This document shows positions 42,801-56,400 of a stretch of 64,000 nucleotides of DNA, piece after piece. This stretch comes from Amphiura filiformis (lineage: Eukaryota > Echinodermata > Ophiuroidea > Amphilepidida > Amphiuridae). Made by a program: the position numbers and the translations under genes. Numbering within the stretch: the first letter of the stretch is position 1; the number at the start of each line of letters is the position of its first letter. The notes beneath the pieces were generated by a model. The model did not search any database, had not been told where the DNA came from, and worked only from the letters and a program-made list of their open reading frames with translations. The stretch covers positions 57,219,706 to 57,283,705 of the forward strand of contig NC_092636.1 in NCBI RefSeq assembly GCF_039555335.1, in the 5' to 3' direction.

Positions 42801-45787
42801 TTCCTTGAATAACGGTATCGTTAATCCCTGTCTGTTTATAGTGGCCGTATACGGAATGAATATACTGCAATATCCATCGATATCGAAGGATATCAGTTCC
42901 GTATAATATGTGCGGCAAATAGCGCTATTGGTCTGTTTATAGTGGCGACCAATACCGTATAAGATGTACTTATACCCTAAATACCGGATAATCTGGCTCA
43001 CTATAAACAGGCTCATTGTGTAATGCCTCATTTTATTCTTAACAAGTCAAATGAATTAAATACAATTTGCATATGTGATGCACAACAAATAAGCTACATT
43101 TTTACATAAATTTCTTTATTATAATGTCTATTTCTCGACTTATGTCCAAATTTATTCACCCGGTAGTTTTTCATGGGACACCCTACATACAGGGTGAGTA
43201 AAAAAACTGCAATAGAGCAAAGAATCGATATTTATGTAAGAACCAAGTCGAACTTTCCCAAAATTGAAAAATTCTATAAATGCCACACTCATTGGCCACC
43301 TTCTGTGAAAATATGAAGTGAATCGCGACTACCGTTTAATTTTTATTAGTCCTTTTGCTGCGATACCCTATTTCGTTGTTTGTCTACGAGGTACCATGTA
43401 TTTTGAATGAGAGCACACAGTGCACGGTAAACGCACCAGATCTGAAACTGACTTTAACTTAAATAAGGTTGATTTTTGCGCTATTTTAATTTCTTTTTTT
43501 TTTTTTTTTTTTCTGTTCAAACAAACTTTCTAACATTACTTTAAGTCCTTCATACCTCACTCGACTCCAACTCCAGTTTCTTTAATCCCAATATGTCCAA
43601 CTTACTGGATATTTTGTAATTCACTCCACTTCAATTTGCGCGCATTTCATTTTGACATTTGAAAACCCCGCCTACAAATGTGTATGTTTTTGATAGAGAA
43701 TAAGCATCTTTAAAGTAATGGTAAAATGAAAATAACAACAAATAATGGTTCTTCTCCTTCAACAAGACCAAGGGCAATAACACTTTGGATGCTCCATTTT
43801 ATTTCAATGCCAATGATGTTAATAAAATGGCAGTAGTCCCAAATCTACCTTACACAGACATTCAAATTTTAGATGTCTCTTGGACAAACATTAAAATTGG
43901 GTAGCGCTATAAAATGTGTCATAAAAACAAAACGGTAAATGCTAATTCATTAATTTTTTCACACAAGGTCACTGATGGATATACCATATATAAAATGTTT
44001 TGAAACCTAAAAGGTTCAACTCGGTTCTTAAATAAAAATGGATTCTTTTCTCTATTGGACTTTTTTTGACTCACCCTGTATCATTATCTTTTTCAGACAC
44101 CGTCTGATTATGATACAATTGCTCGTAGATTCACCTCTCCACAAGCCCTCTGGGCGGTTAGAAAATTGCAAGCATACCAAATGTATAGATTTAATTCAAT
44201 TAGCATACATGTACATACATTCAATACAGTCAACCGATATGTAACAATAATAACTCCTTTGCTCCTTTGTGTCAAATTGACCTTCTTTTTGACATACCGT
44301 AATGATAACAGCACCGGTAATATGACTTTTGTTGTTTGTCTAAGCATTACAACAACAACAACAACAACGCACGAATCTTCTACATCAATAATCTGCGAAG
44401 CGTGAATATTTATTAATTTTATTGAAATTAATTTCGCCATTAACACATATTTTGTTAAAATATATTGAGATTTCCGTGGCTGTCAAGGTTGTCAAAATGA
44501 TCAACCCTGAAGATGACGACAGTTATATTCCTTTCAAAATAGTCACCTAATATTTATATTAAAAAAATAAAGGCACTGTTCCTACGAACCTTCTATCACT
44601 AAATGCCAAATTGAATGCCAGGAATGCTATAGCCAGAAGTATGCCACACACAGTACACACAGTAATTCCACTGAATAACAAAACCGATATAACCTGAAAT
44701 TCTTCTACGTGGGTGAAAGAGTCAGCTGGGGTTTGGTTATCTGAGCAATAATAAAAATATTTCTATTATAACAAAATTGCACATCAAACAGTTATTTATA
44801 CATTTATACCATCATGCCCTACAACATTGAATAACGTTGAGAAAACTATCGGGGAAAAACGAAAGCTCTGAAGGGTCACATTTTTAAGGGCTGTCTTATA
44901 CATAAATGCATGCTATTAATTTTGTCTCTATGTCATTCACAATGGTAGTCACCAGCTTCTTTTGTTATGCATAATCGCGCTAAAAGTCGACCGATACATG
45001 GTGAAATCAGCACAATTCAGAGATACGCCTTTTTGCTATGAAATTAATTTTCTCCGTCAAATATAAAGCAATAAATTTTTTTTTTCTTCAGAAATGTCAG
45101 TTAAAACATGGTGCTTGGGTATTCATTTAAAAACAAATCCTGGTGTAAAAAATTAGGCATGAAATTGTGTCTTTTAGCGTAAGATTTATAGGCCTTAATT
45201 TCGGTCGCGAGCTTTTTTCGGAATTAACTTTTTAGCGTTTCAAACTAATATAGTTTGCTAAAGAAATATATTTCCCACCTCTGTAAGGTGCATCGTGTGG
45301 GTCTATATATCATAGTTTTGTCAGAATATCTGATTTAATTTCACATTTTTTTTCACAAGTGACTGCCAAAATGTCCAACCAGTACTTCATTTTAATATAA
45401 CCAGCAGAAATAATCGATATTTCTATTGTGGCTTGCAAACTCATCCATTCATTGGTACATTCGCGAGTTGATTTTGACAAAATTGGTAGTCGGAATTGAA
45501 AATGGTGCAATCACAACGGAAATTCTGACAAAACTTTGATATATAGCTCACGGTGATATGTGTTAGAAAATAAATGACTGAATATCACGCCTAAGTTTAC
45601 CACCAGGATTTGAGAAAAAAATTCAGTGTCAAGTATTAAAGTTTTTTCCTGACATTTACTGAAAAAAATTGAAAATTATTGCTTTTCTTTTGTCCGAGAA
45701 AATTAATTTTACATTGCAAAGGAGTAACTCAAAATTTTGCTCATTTCATCCCCAAATTCGATCGTTTGTATTGTCTCATTATTATTA

Positions 45788-45853
<66 letters not shown>

Positions 45854-45863
45854 GTGTTATTAA

Positions 45864-45932
<69 letters not shown>

Positions 45933-47536
45933 ATGGAGATTGAAAATGATATAATTAATTTAATAGGAGTTGCCTGAGGACAGAGTGGCTTTTCGTCACT
46001 TATTTTTTACTTTACTCATACGTAAAGTAATAATTTTTTTATGCAAATGAAAGTATTTTTTGGAAAGTAAGTACAAATTGTTGAATTTGATTTCCTTTCT
46101 TCTTTAACCACCCCGTGGCCTACGAGGGGGTATCCAAAAGTTTTTGACATCACCCAGAAGCAAAGGAGCTATATCGATGAAATTTTGTCAGTGTAATTAC
46201 TGGTCCTTCTCTACATTATGGTCCAAAAGTGGTCTCATAAGTATGTTTACTTTTTTACAGGTGGCGCTAGATGGGCAGTAGGCGCATAACCCAGGCGGCA
46301 TAGGAAGCGCAACACGTGACGTACGAGGCTGGCGAAGATACAGGGCTGACAGCCCCATTCAAAATACACGGTTAGCAATTACAAATGGAAAATTAACATA
46401 CTTGCAGTGGGGTACTTTGTAGAACACCGACGGTTTTAGAGTAATATAATTTTGCTTTGACACCACATAACAAATTTAGAATTGTTTGTGAAGATTTCAT
46501 GATTATGTGTTAATCCAATGGCGACCTCAAAATTGGCGATATCGCTTCCATCACCGCCTGCGCATAACCTGTAAAATGGTGAAAATTGAGGCACGCAGCG
46601 TGATTAAGATCCTGCATTTGAAGGGTTAGGCCTATAATGCTCAGAAAATCTATGATGAAATGAAAGCTATCTACGGTGATGATTGCTCATCATATGGCAC
46701 TGTTGCTTGTTGTAAAAGGAATTTCCAAACTGGCCACATGTCCCTCACAGATGAGCCAAGAAGTGGATGGTCCATCACTTTCGGATGTCTGTAAAGAAAG
46801 TAAACAACTTATGAGACTATTTTGTCAGTGTAATTACTAGTCCTTTACATTATGGTCCAAAATGGTCTCAGTATGTTTACTTTCTTTACAGGTGGCGCTA
46901 GATGTAGGCGCATAACTTTTTCATGATTAAAGATCCTCCACTTTCTTGAATTTCTTCACTGTGGCCGCATCATCCGAAAGTGATGGACGTCCACTTCTTG
47001 GCTCATCTGTGAGGGACATGTGGCCAGTTTGGAAATTCCTTTTACAAAAAGCAACAGTGCCATATGATGAGCAATCATCACCGTAGATAGCTTTCATTTC
47101 ATCATAGATTTTCTGAGCATTGTCCAACCAGTACTTCATTTTAATATAACCAGCAGAAATAATCGATATTTCTATTGTGGCTTGCAAACTCATCCATTCA
47201 TTGGTACATTCGCGAGTTGATTTTGACAAAATTGGTAGTCGGAATTGAAAATGGTGCAATCACAACGGAAATTCTGACAAAACTTTGATATATAGCTCAC
47301 GGTGATATGTGTTAGAAAATAAATGACTGAATATCACGCCTAAGTTTACCACCAGGATTTGAGAAAAAAATTCAGTGTCAAGTATTAAAGATTTTTCCTG
47401 ACATTTACTGAAAAAAATTGAAAATTATTGCTTTTCTTTTGTCCGAGAAAATTAATTTTACATTGCAAAGGAGTAACTCAAAATTTTGCTCATTTCATCC
47501 CCAAATTCGATCGTTTGTATTGTCTCATTATTATTA

Positions 47537-47608
<72 letters not shown>

Positions 47609-47618
47609 GTGTTATTAA

Positions 47619-47690
<72 letters not shown>

Positions 47691-50600
47691 ATGGAGATTG
47701 AAAATGATATAATTAATTTAATAGGAGTTGCCTGAGGACAGAGTGGCTTTTCGTCACTTATTTTTACTTTACTCATACGTAAAGTAATAATTTTTATGCA
47801 AATGAAAGTATTTTTTGGAAAGTAAGTACAAATTGTTGAATTTGATTTCCTTTCTTCTTTAACCACCCGTGGCCTACGAGGGGTATCCAAAAGTTTTGAC
47901 ATCACCCAGAAGCAAAGGAGCTATATCGATGAAATTTTGTCAGTGTAATTACTGGTCCTTCTCTACATTATGGTCCAAAAATGGTCTCATAAGTATGTTT
48001 ACTTTTTTTACAGGTGGCGCTAGATGGGCAGTAGGCGCATAACCCAGGCGGCATAGGAAGCGCAACACGTGACGTACGAGGCTGGCGAAGATACAGGGCT
48101 GACAGCCCCATTCAAAATACACGGTTAGCAATTACAAATGGAAAATTAACATACTTGCAGTGGGGTACTTTGTAGAACCCCGACGGTTTTAGAGTAATAT
48201 AATTTTGCTTTGACACCACATAACAAATTTAGAATTGTTTGTGAAGATTTCATGATTATGTGTTAATCCAATGGCGACCTCAAAATTGGCGATATCGCTT
48301 CCATCACCGCCTGCGCATAACCTGTAAAATGGTGAAAATTGAGGCACGCAGCGTGATTAAGATCCTGCATTTGAAGGGTTAGGCCTATAATGCTCAGAAA
48401 ATCTATGATGAAATGAAAGCTATCTACGGTGATGATTGCTCATCATATGGCACTGTTGCTTTTTGTAAAAGGAATTTCCAAACTGGCCACATGTCCCTCA
48501 CAGATGAGCCAAGAAGTGGACGTCCATCACTTTCGGATGATGTGGCCACAGTGAAGAAATTGAAGAAAGTGGAGGATCTTATCATGAAAAGGTTATGCGC
48601 CTACTGCCCATAGCGCCACCTGTAAAGAAAGTAAACATACTTATGAGACTAAGTGTGTAATTACTAGTCATTTATGTACATTATGGTCCAAAAATGGTCT
48701 CATAAGTATGTTTACTTTCTTTACAGGTGGCGCTAGATGTAGGCGCATAACTTTTTCATGATTAAAGATCCTCCACTTTCTTGAATTTCTTCACTGTGGC
48801 TGCATCATCCGAAAGTGATGGACGTCCACTTCTTGGCTCATCTGTGAGGGACATGTGGCCAGTTTGGAAATTCCTTTTACAAAAAGCAACAGTGCCATAT
48901 GATGAGCAATCATCACCGTAGATAGCTTTCATTTCATCATAGATTTTCTGAGCATTGTAGGCCTAACCTTCAAATGCAGGAACTTAATCACGCTGCGTGC
49001 CTCAATTTTCACCATATTACAGGTTATGCGCCTACTGCCCATCTAGCGCCACCTGTAAAAAAAGTAAACATACTTATGAGACCATTTTGGACCATAATGT
49101 AGAGAAGGACCAGTAATTGCACTGACAAAATTTCATCGATATAGCTCCTTCGCTTCTTGGTGATGTCAAAAACTTGTGGATACCCCCTCGTATGTGTAAC
49201 TTTACCAACACGTGCTGTGCTTTCTAAATGAATAAAGTAAACGTTTGTACTCACTTTTCCAATGAACCGGTGGTTTTTTTGTCCATGATAATGTTTCACC
49301 AGATAAGCCAGGGTTGTAAAAACCAACATTTGTAATAATACCGTCTATTAACGGGAAAGTAACAAGTACATTATTAAGCTTGTAAATAAACAACATGTGA
49401 ATCCTGGGTTGCTCTAGCTCGAAATACCCTAGCTAATATACAGGTTTACATTTTAGTATCTTACATTATCTTGCCAAACCATCATAAACCATCATTAAAA
49501 AAAATACACGTAGCCCTTAAAACCCCCCTTTTCTTGGCCTTATTTACTTACTTTGTACCTGTTTCAGTCGCATCGGCCCAAGACGATCGCCAGTATTTGT
49601 AAATTGCACTTTTCCCTGTCAATGTTTAAACAATGTTTTAAAATAGACAATGTGTGTTATTTATGTGATTACAGATCAGGAGTAAAGCTGAATCAAAGTT
49701 TTAGCGAGTATGTTAAAACAATGATCTAGACTGCTGGTAAAACATCAAAAACTCAAGCCATTTGGAAATCTAACATGCATAAAGAACGCTAATCACTCTG
49801 GCTACTGTTATAAAAGGTTCACTCAGTCATTTAATTAGGCACTGGACCGATCGGATTCCGTGTTGAAATGAGCAAAATTGGAGCTATTCACTTAAAATAC
49901 ATTTTCTCGGCCATTTGAAATAGTAATAATTTTCATTCTGTCAGTTAATATCATTTTCAAATTAATATAATTCCCTAATGAAAGATTTTTCCGAACTGTT
50001 TATATCACATGATCATCCACCACAAACCGGTCGTATAGTCGGCAAATTGTATTATGAGTTACAGTGCAAAAGGTGCATAAAGCTTGTATTCATAGGTACC
50101 TCAAGTTTGTGCTACATGAATCTCATTTTTACTACTTTCAGTTAAACAACTTTTGAACCAATCATTAATCTTATTGTTGAAGAGGATAAAGCTTCTAGCT
50201 ATGTAAAGAATTCTTAATTAGCTTTAGTCTTTGTTTGCTTAGGCTAAAGCATTTTCATTGTTACGCCATTTCAATGATCCCATAGACCTTTTTAGGAGGA
50301 TTTTACGAAAAACATTGATGATACGCGACCATCAAAACATATTCAACCAATCCATTTCTAGCAATTGATCGTGCATTCGTGAACACATTCAATAAGATGC
50401 GCCAAGTAATTTAGAACGGTGCATGATTGGTTTGAAAAATACCACGCTATCATCGAACACTCTGTCACCAGTGAGTATTTGGTAGTGGTATATTTGTTTC
50501 CTGTATGTAACCTCTTTTAAATTAGTTTTCGATCGGCTGTTGAAAAATGTATTGTCCCTTCGTAGTTGAACTTACGCTAATACCCTCAAAGTCTGTAGCG

Positions 50601-53417
50601 CTGAATTGGTCGTAAAATAAGCGCGTCATATTATCATTGGTGTAATTAAAATCTAGTAAGGAACTCGGTGGATCTATAATAAATGAAAATAAAAGACAAA
50701 CCGTTATGTTGCCCCACATAATTTATTCAATTTAATTCAAGAAACATGTATTTCACAAGTTTAAGAATACTTGATTATGTCGCGATAATTGTTGCTTTTA
50801 TATATATCAGTGATGTATTGTTCGAGTCGGACTCGGACTCGAGTCCGGACTCGAGTCAACTTTTTGTTGGACTCGGACTTGGCTCGGACTCGGACACAAA
50901 AGGACTCGGACTCGAAGCCGAGTCCGGTCCGAGTCCAGTCCAATAAAATCCATGTAAAATGTGAAATGATAAATTTTAAAATGTCAAAATAGATCTCAAA
51001 TTTGTTGACTTTACTTATTTGGCCATTTTCCAAATTAATTGGGGGCTGTCAAATCTGTGATCTGTCATCCTATATATCCACCAAATTATTTAGATTTATC
51101 TGTCACTTAGCAGAATCATAATTATTATTGTTATCATTAATGTATTAATGAAATAATTGATAATTCATTTTAAAAATGCATAATTTTATTAAATATTTGG
51201 ACTATAAAAAATATCTAAGAGTTCTTTTATGGAACTTTCCAATCCATTAAAATTTAAGAGAGAAACATGCACACTGGACCCTACTCAACCATGACAGGGC
51301 TATGGTGTCTGTAGTTTGTGTATGCTCACTGCACTACTCACAGTACATTTGTGTGGGAAAATTGTGAAAAGATGTTTAGAATTAAAGGTGAATTTTTGTT
51401 AGTATGATTATTATTATTATGATGATGATGATAAAGATGATGACGATGATGATGCAGAGATGCCAACATTAACATCCAGAAAATAGGGAGGATTCAAACA
51501 AAAAATAGGGAGGTTTTCAAAATTGCATGCAACTTCAAGAGCACAAAACTTGCCAGAAGTAGGGAGGCTGGCAAATGTGGGTGTCAAAATGGACAAAAAT
51601 GTTTTAAAAAAAATAGGGAGCTTCCCTCTAAAATATGGAGGGTTGGCATCTCTGATGATGATGATCATTTATTTTTCTGTAATGTATTTGAAATTTTGAA
51701 TACATTGCAATTCATTTACACTATGCTTCACACAGCCTGGTACACTTCTCTAGTCCTGAGTTTACATGTAGTGTGCCACACACACACACACACACAAAAA
51801 CACCCCCACTTCATCCACATGACTGCTGTCTGATACAGGTGGCCTGATACATGTAGTTTTTACCTTCAGGAGTTACATGTACCTGCTCATGGGTATGGGT
51901 CTTTGAAGTATTGTGTGTACCATGTGTACGGTTGGTTGGTTGCCCTGGGTTGAGTCTTTGAAATGTCAACTGTGTGGGTGGGGTTTAGTAGGGTGGGTGT
52001 GTATAGGGAGAGTGGCGTGTGGTATAGTGAGTGATCCTTGACCAATGACCTTCTTTTTCTGCAATTTTATCATCAAAAAGAGCTTCAAAATGCCATAAAA
52101 TTATGCAGAAACTTTGAAATTGTCTTTTTTTCAGCAAATTTGTATTGTAAATTTTCAAATTAGAAACAAAATATATAATTTTGCTCCATTTTTTGGAAAT
52201 AATGACCCATTTTTTCAGAATGTTATACCAAATGACCCCCTTGTTTCAAAATTTTATACCCAATTACCCTTTTTCATTTTGTTATACCCAATGACCCATT
52301 TTTATACAAATTCCTACTAAGCAATGCCAGTATAGCATATAAATGTCACATTCAAGTTGAATGACCTCCCCCCCCCCCACCTCCGGGCATGGACTCTGAC
52401 CGAGTCCGGACTCGAGCCGGACTCGAGTCCGGACTCTTGTCTTATTTTTGTTGGACTCGGACTTGGCTCGGACTCGGCACCCCCGGACTTGGACTCGAGT
52501 CCGGACTCGAACACAAAAGGACTCGGACTTGGCTCGGACTCGGATACAAATGGACTCGGCTCGGCTCGGACTCGGACAAGCTGGACTCGGGTACAAGTCT
52601 GATATATGTGGCTGGACGCGGCGAATGAGCCGTAAACTCGGCAAACTTCATTTCGAGCTACAGGTGAAAATATATGCAAATCTCATATTTTGGCGAAGAT
52701 GAGATTTTGCAGATTTGAAATGTTTAAGCTTTCTTCTAAACACATACAAAGTTTTATTTAAAAGAAATAAGTGGAAATATGAAATAATCTACATTTTCTG
52801 AGGCCCGTCTGATGAAAAGAATAGATAAAACAAACATACAACAGTGCTTAATTAACAGCTCAATAAATATGCAAAACAATAAAATATCAGTCTCAATCTT
52901 GTTTTATTATTGTAATAATACTCATAACGTGTCTTTGTAAAATTTGAAGCAATTATAATGTAAGGAACATACTGGTTACTATGCAAATATGCTGGTTTTC
53001 ATTTCAAAAATGGTCATTTTACTTCCCTAACTTTGAACGCGTTTTTCTCGGTTTCGCGTTTTGATTCATGACAACCTATAACAAGCCATAACTTCGCTTC
53101 TGATTGTCATATGAAGTTCATTGAGGTATCATTTTAATCCCTGAAACATGCTCTTTGCAAATATGTAAAAAGGTAAAAATGACTAGAGGGGGACTTTACG
53201 GCTTATTCGAGGTGTCCAGGCACATATATTCATGTCAACAGCAGCTGCTGTGGCTTTGCTATTTGTTGAGAGTAACATAAAAAGATAATAATTACAATTA
53301 AACCAGGGACAGTCTAATAGCAATTTAAATTGAACAGTATACGCTAACAGGTCGAAAAGTATCCCTGTTTGGAAAAACATAGTCACTTTTATCTGCGACA
53401 ATTCACTGTAACTCAAA

Positions 53418-53476
<59 letters not shown>

Positions 53477-56400
53477 CAAAGATAATAGCTGCGTGTCTTG
53501 ATCTTCATGTTTATGTCTTTCTCAATGGACAAACAAACAGACAAAGGGGTGACAAAGGTATATAGGCTACATGATAAACAGAGATTTTTATACAGTTCTC
53601 TCAACAAATATTTGACTTACTTGATATTTCATCCCACATCCATGGGATTTCATCAGAAAGTGAGGTAGAGCGGTAAACACCTAGTCATGTGACCCACGGG
53701 GTAACCCGGGGTCACATGACGTGATAATCGGCTTGTAGACGCTGGGTAGCACATACTGCAGTTACTGTCCGTTTTCCTATACACAATACACAGTGCTCTC
53801 ACCATTGTCGCGTGACCTCTACAAATGATGTATGTTGGGAGAATGGACACTTGCCTAGTTAACACCACTGTGTGAAAAATAACCAGCCAATATTTTATCT
53901 ATTCTCCAAAACTTCTAGCAAATATATTTCTCTAACATGACCTAAAATTACAGCTAGGTTAGATGTTCAGAAATGGTCGCACTTTTGTAAAATATGAGTG
54001 AGGGCAAGGCATAGCTAGCCAACTCCCCGTGTTAATTGAATGGAGATTTGACCGAAAATATTGGTATCGGACCGCTCACTTCTGAAGGATGCCACAAAAA
54101 ACGGTAAAAGCTACATTTAAATTATTCTAAATAGGTTGTAGAAAATAAAGTTTTGTAACATGTCCTAAATTTTTAGATAATTTAGATGTTTGGAGAGGGT
54201 CGCACTTTTGTGTTTTAGGAAGGATATGTAAACGACAGATAACACCAAAAATATGAAGAAATTATTTCCAAACCGTGTTAAGTCAACAATCATTATGTTG
54301 CTCATTTTGAAGAATGCTGGTTAACAAAAAGCAGGTCTTTGTCTCATTTCGTGAACAAAAGTACACATAACATTGTTTCCTTTCGTTTCCTTTATAATCG
54401 GTTACCCAACTGAAGCTATAATACGCAAACTTTATTGCGATATCGCACATGAAAACAGTCACATGTGCACAGCCAGAGAAGATCCGATTTAATCAGTTGA
54501 GCTGTTTCAATGAGTGTTATCTTGGTTTAATAGCTTTTAATGGGGTTAAGTCCTGCAAAGGTCGAGATGAATTCTACTGTAGACATGACTGCATCATGAC
54601 GTGTTTCCCTTTGCCCTGGTTGAGATCGGGGTCCAAGGCGGCATCTCGTGTAACAATTGTTCTTCCCAGTATGTGGGCGAAACCGAAAGACCCTTGCAAA
54701 AGCGACTCACAGAACACAAAGGCCGTCTTCCCCGGGGGACACTTGAACTCAGAAGGGCATGAATTCAGTTCGGATAATGTCAAATATTGGACTCAGACTC
54801 ACGATGGCTTCAAAGAGGCATCAAGGAAGCCTACTATATAGCCGCCTTGGACCCCGATCTCAACTAGGACAAAGGGAGACACGAGCTACCCAGTGCAGCG
54901 TCTACAAGCCGATCATCACGTCATGTGACCCCGGGTTCACATGGTTCACATGACTAGGTGTTTACCGCTCTACCTCACTTTCGGATGAAATCCCATGGAT
55001 GTGGGATGAAATATCAAGTAAGTCAAATATTTGTTGATAGAACTGTTTAAAAATCTCTGTTTATCATGGATATACCTCAACAGTTTAACTTCCACAAACA
55101 TATAGGCTACATCTTATATCATAACAATAATTATTCTTACCCATTTCTTTGAGTATTTTGTCAGCTTTTTCTAACGCTAATGCCACAGCCCATACAGCAT
55201 CGTAGCCATACGGACCGTGATCTAAACCAACAAGAGACTCCTGAGTGTTGCTAACAAAGGAATTGTAACGAGCTGAATATTCGTCCGCATTCTGAAAAAT
55301 AAATCGAGAATAAATGAAAAGAATTGTTGTTCTTATTATTCTCTACCATGTGATACACGACAGACAGAGTAGCGGATGCCGACACTGCTCTTTTGCAGAA
55401 ACCAATTAAATTCAGCGCTTACAAGCTAAACCACACCCACTGACTAAGAATGGTAATTGAGAACCACTTTTGGTAGATAATTGGATTTAATCTAGTTATT
55501 ACAAGCAAAATAATTTGTTTGTATTCGAACGATGTTCGCTACATTTGATCATAATTTGTTCTTATAGCCTATGCGCTTTCAAAATGATGATTGCGAGACC
55601 TTGGGAATAGTAAAAATAATAGCGACAATACACTTTGTGGCAATCAAAGTTTTTTCAGAAGATTGTCACACAATGTTGGCCTGTCACAAAGGTTACCGCC
55701 TGTATTATCCTGAACCGAAATAATAAGGTAAAATGAAAGAAACAAGTTTCACTTTGTTAGCTCTCTAATTGATTTTGTTTTCTGAATAGAATAATATGAT
55801 CGCATGCTCAACCAAGCAATTCCATTGACGCATTTGAAAATGTAAAGGAGGATCTTAAAGGTAAACTAGATATTGTTAGTCAAAACAACCAAAAAAGTCA
55901 ATTTTCATTATCTAAATCAATATTTTATTGAAAAATAACATTTTGATGTTTTGCAAAGGTTCAGTCTACAAATCATAAACTTTGAAAACTTTCTTGATTT
56001 ATTGTGGTTAATGAGTTATGTGCGTTTACAAAAGTGTTGTTGTTTCCGCCCTCTTTACAACATAACTCAAGAACCAGAGGACCTAGAGAAGCATATTTGT
56101 GATATTAGAATTCTTCTATGAAATGATCAATCCAATTTTTGCCAAAGCTCACTCACTACCATTCGCAAGATGCTGTGAACTACTAAATCGCAACAGTTTA
56201 AAATAGTTGCTAACCTTAAGGTGGTACTACACCCATTTTTTTTGCATTTTTTGCATTTTGTGAAGAAATGAGAAAATATTTGGACAAAGTGGTATGCAAA
56301 ATGAAGGGGCAAATCTTCTCGTTCTATTGGTGGCATCGGTATCAATGTAGCTTACATGCTTCTAAAGGTAGAAACCAAAAGGTGGTACATCACTGATGTT

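Noticed and set aside
45669-45954. Poly-Tyr, poly-Ile and poly-Asn frames, also at 47418-47712
   Set aside because: Translations of (ATT)n tracts.
46927-47259. A 110-residue minus-strand frame joining [13 protein letters not shown]... to the mariner HTH
   Set aside because: The first part is flank sequence also present at 45310-45510 without the HTH; the fusion arises at the duplication border.
50746-51033. SDSDS / RTRTR reading frames, also at 52282-52702
   Set aside because: Translations of the GGACTC repeat on both strands.
53621-53680. Possible 20-codon exon of the GABBR2-like gene
   Set aside because: Phase and splice sites fit, but the sequence is part of the Penelope terminal repeat, is duplicated in the opposite arm, and the neighbouring exons join with the right spacing without it.
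54449-54841. 130-residue plus-strand frame
   Set aside because: Off-frame shadow of the GIY-YIG-bearing relic.
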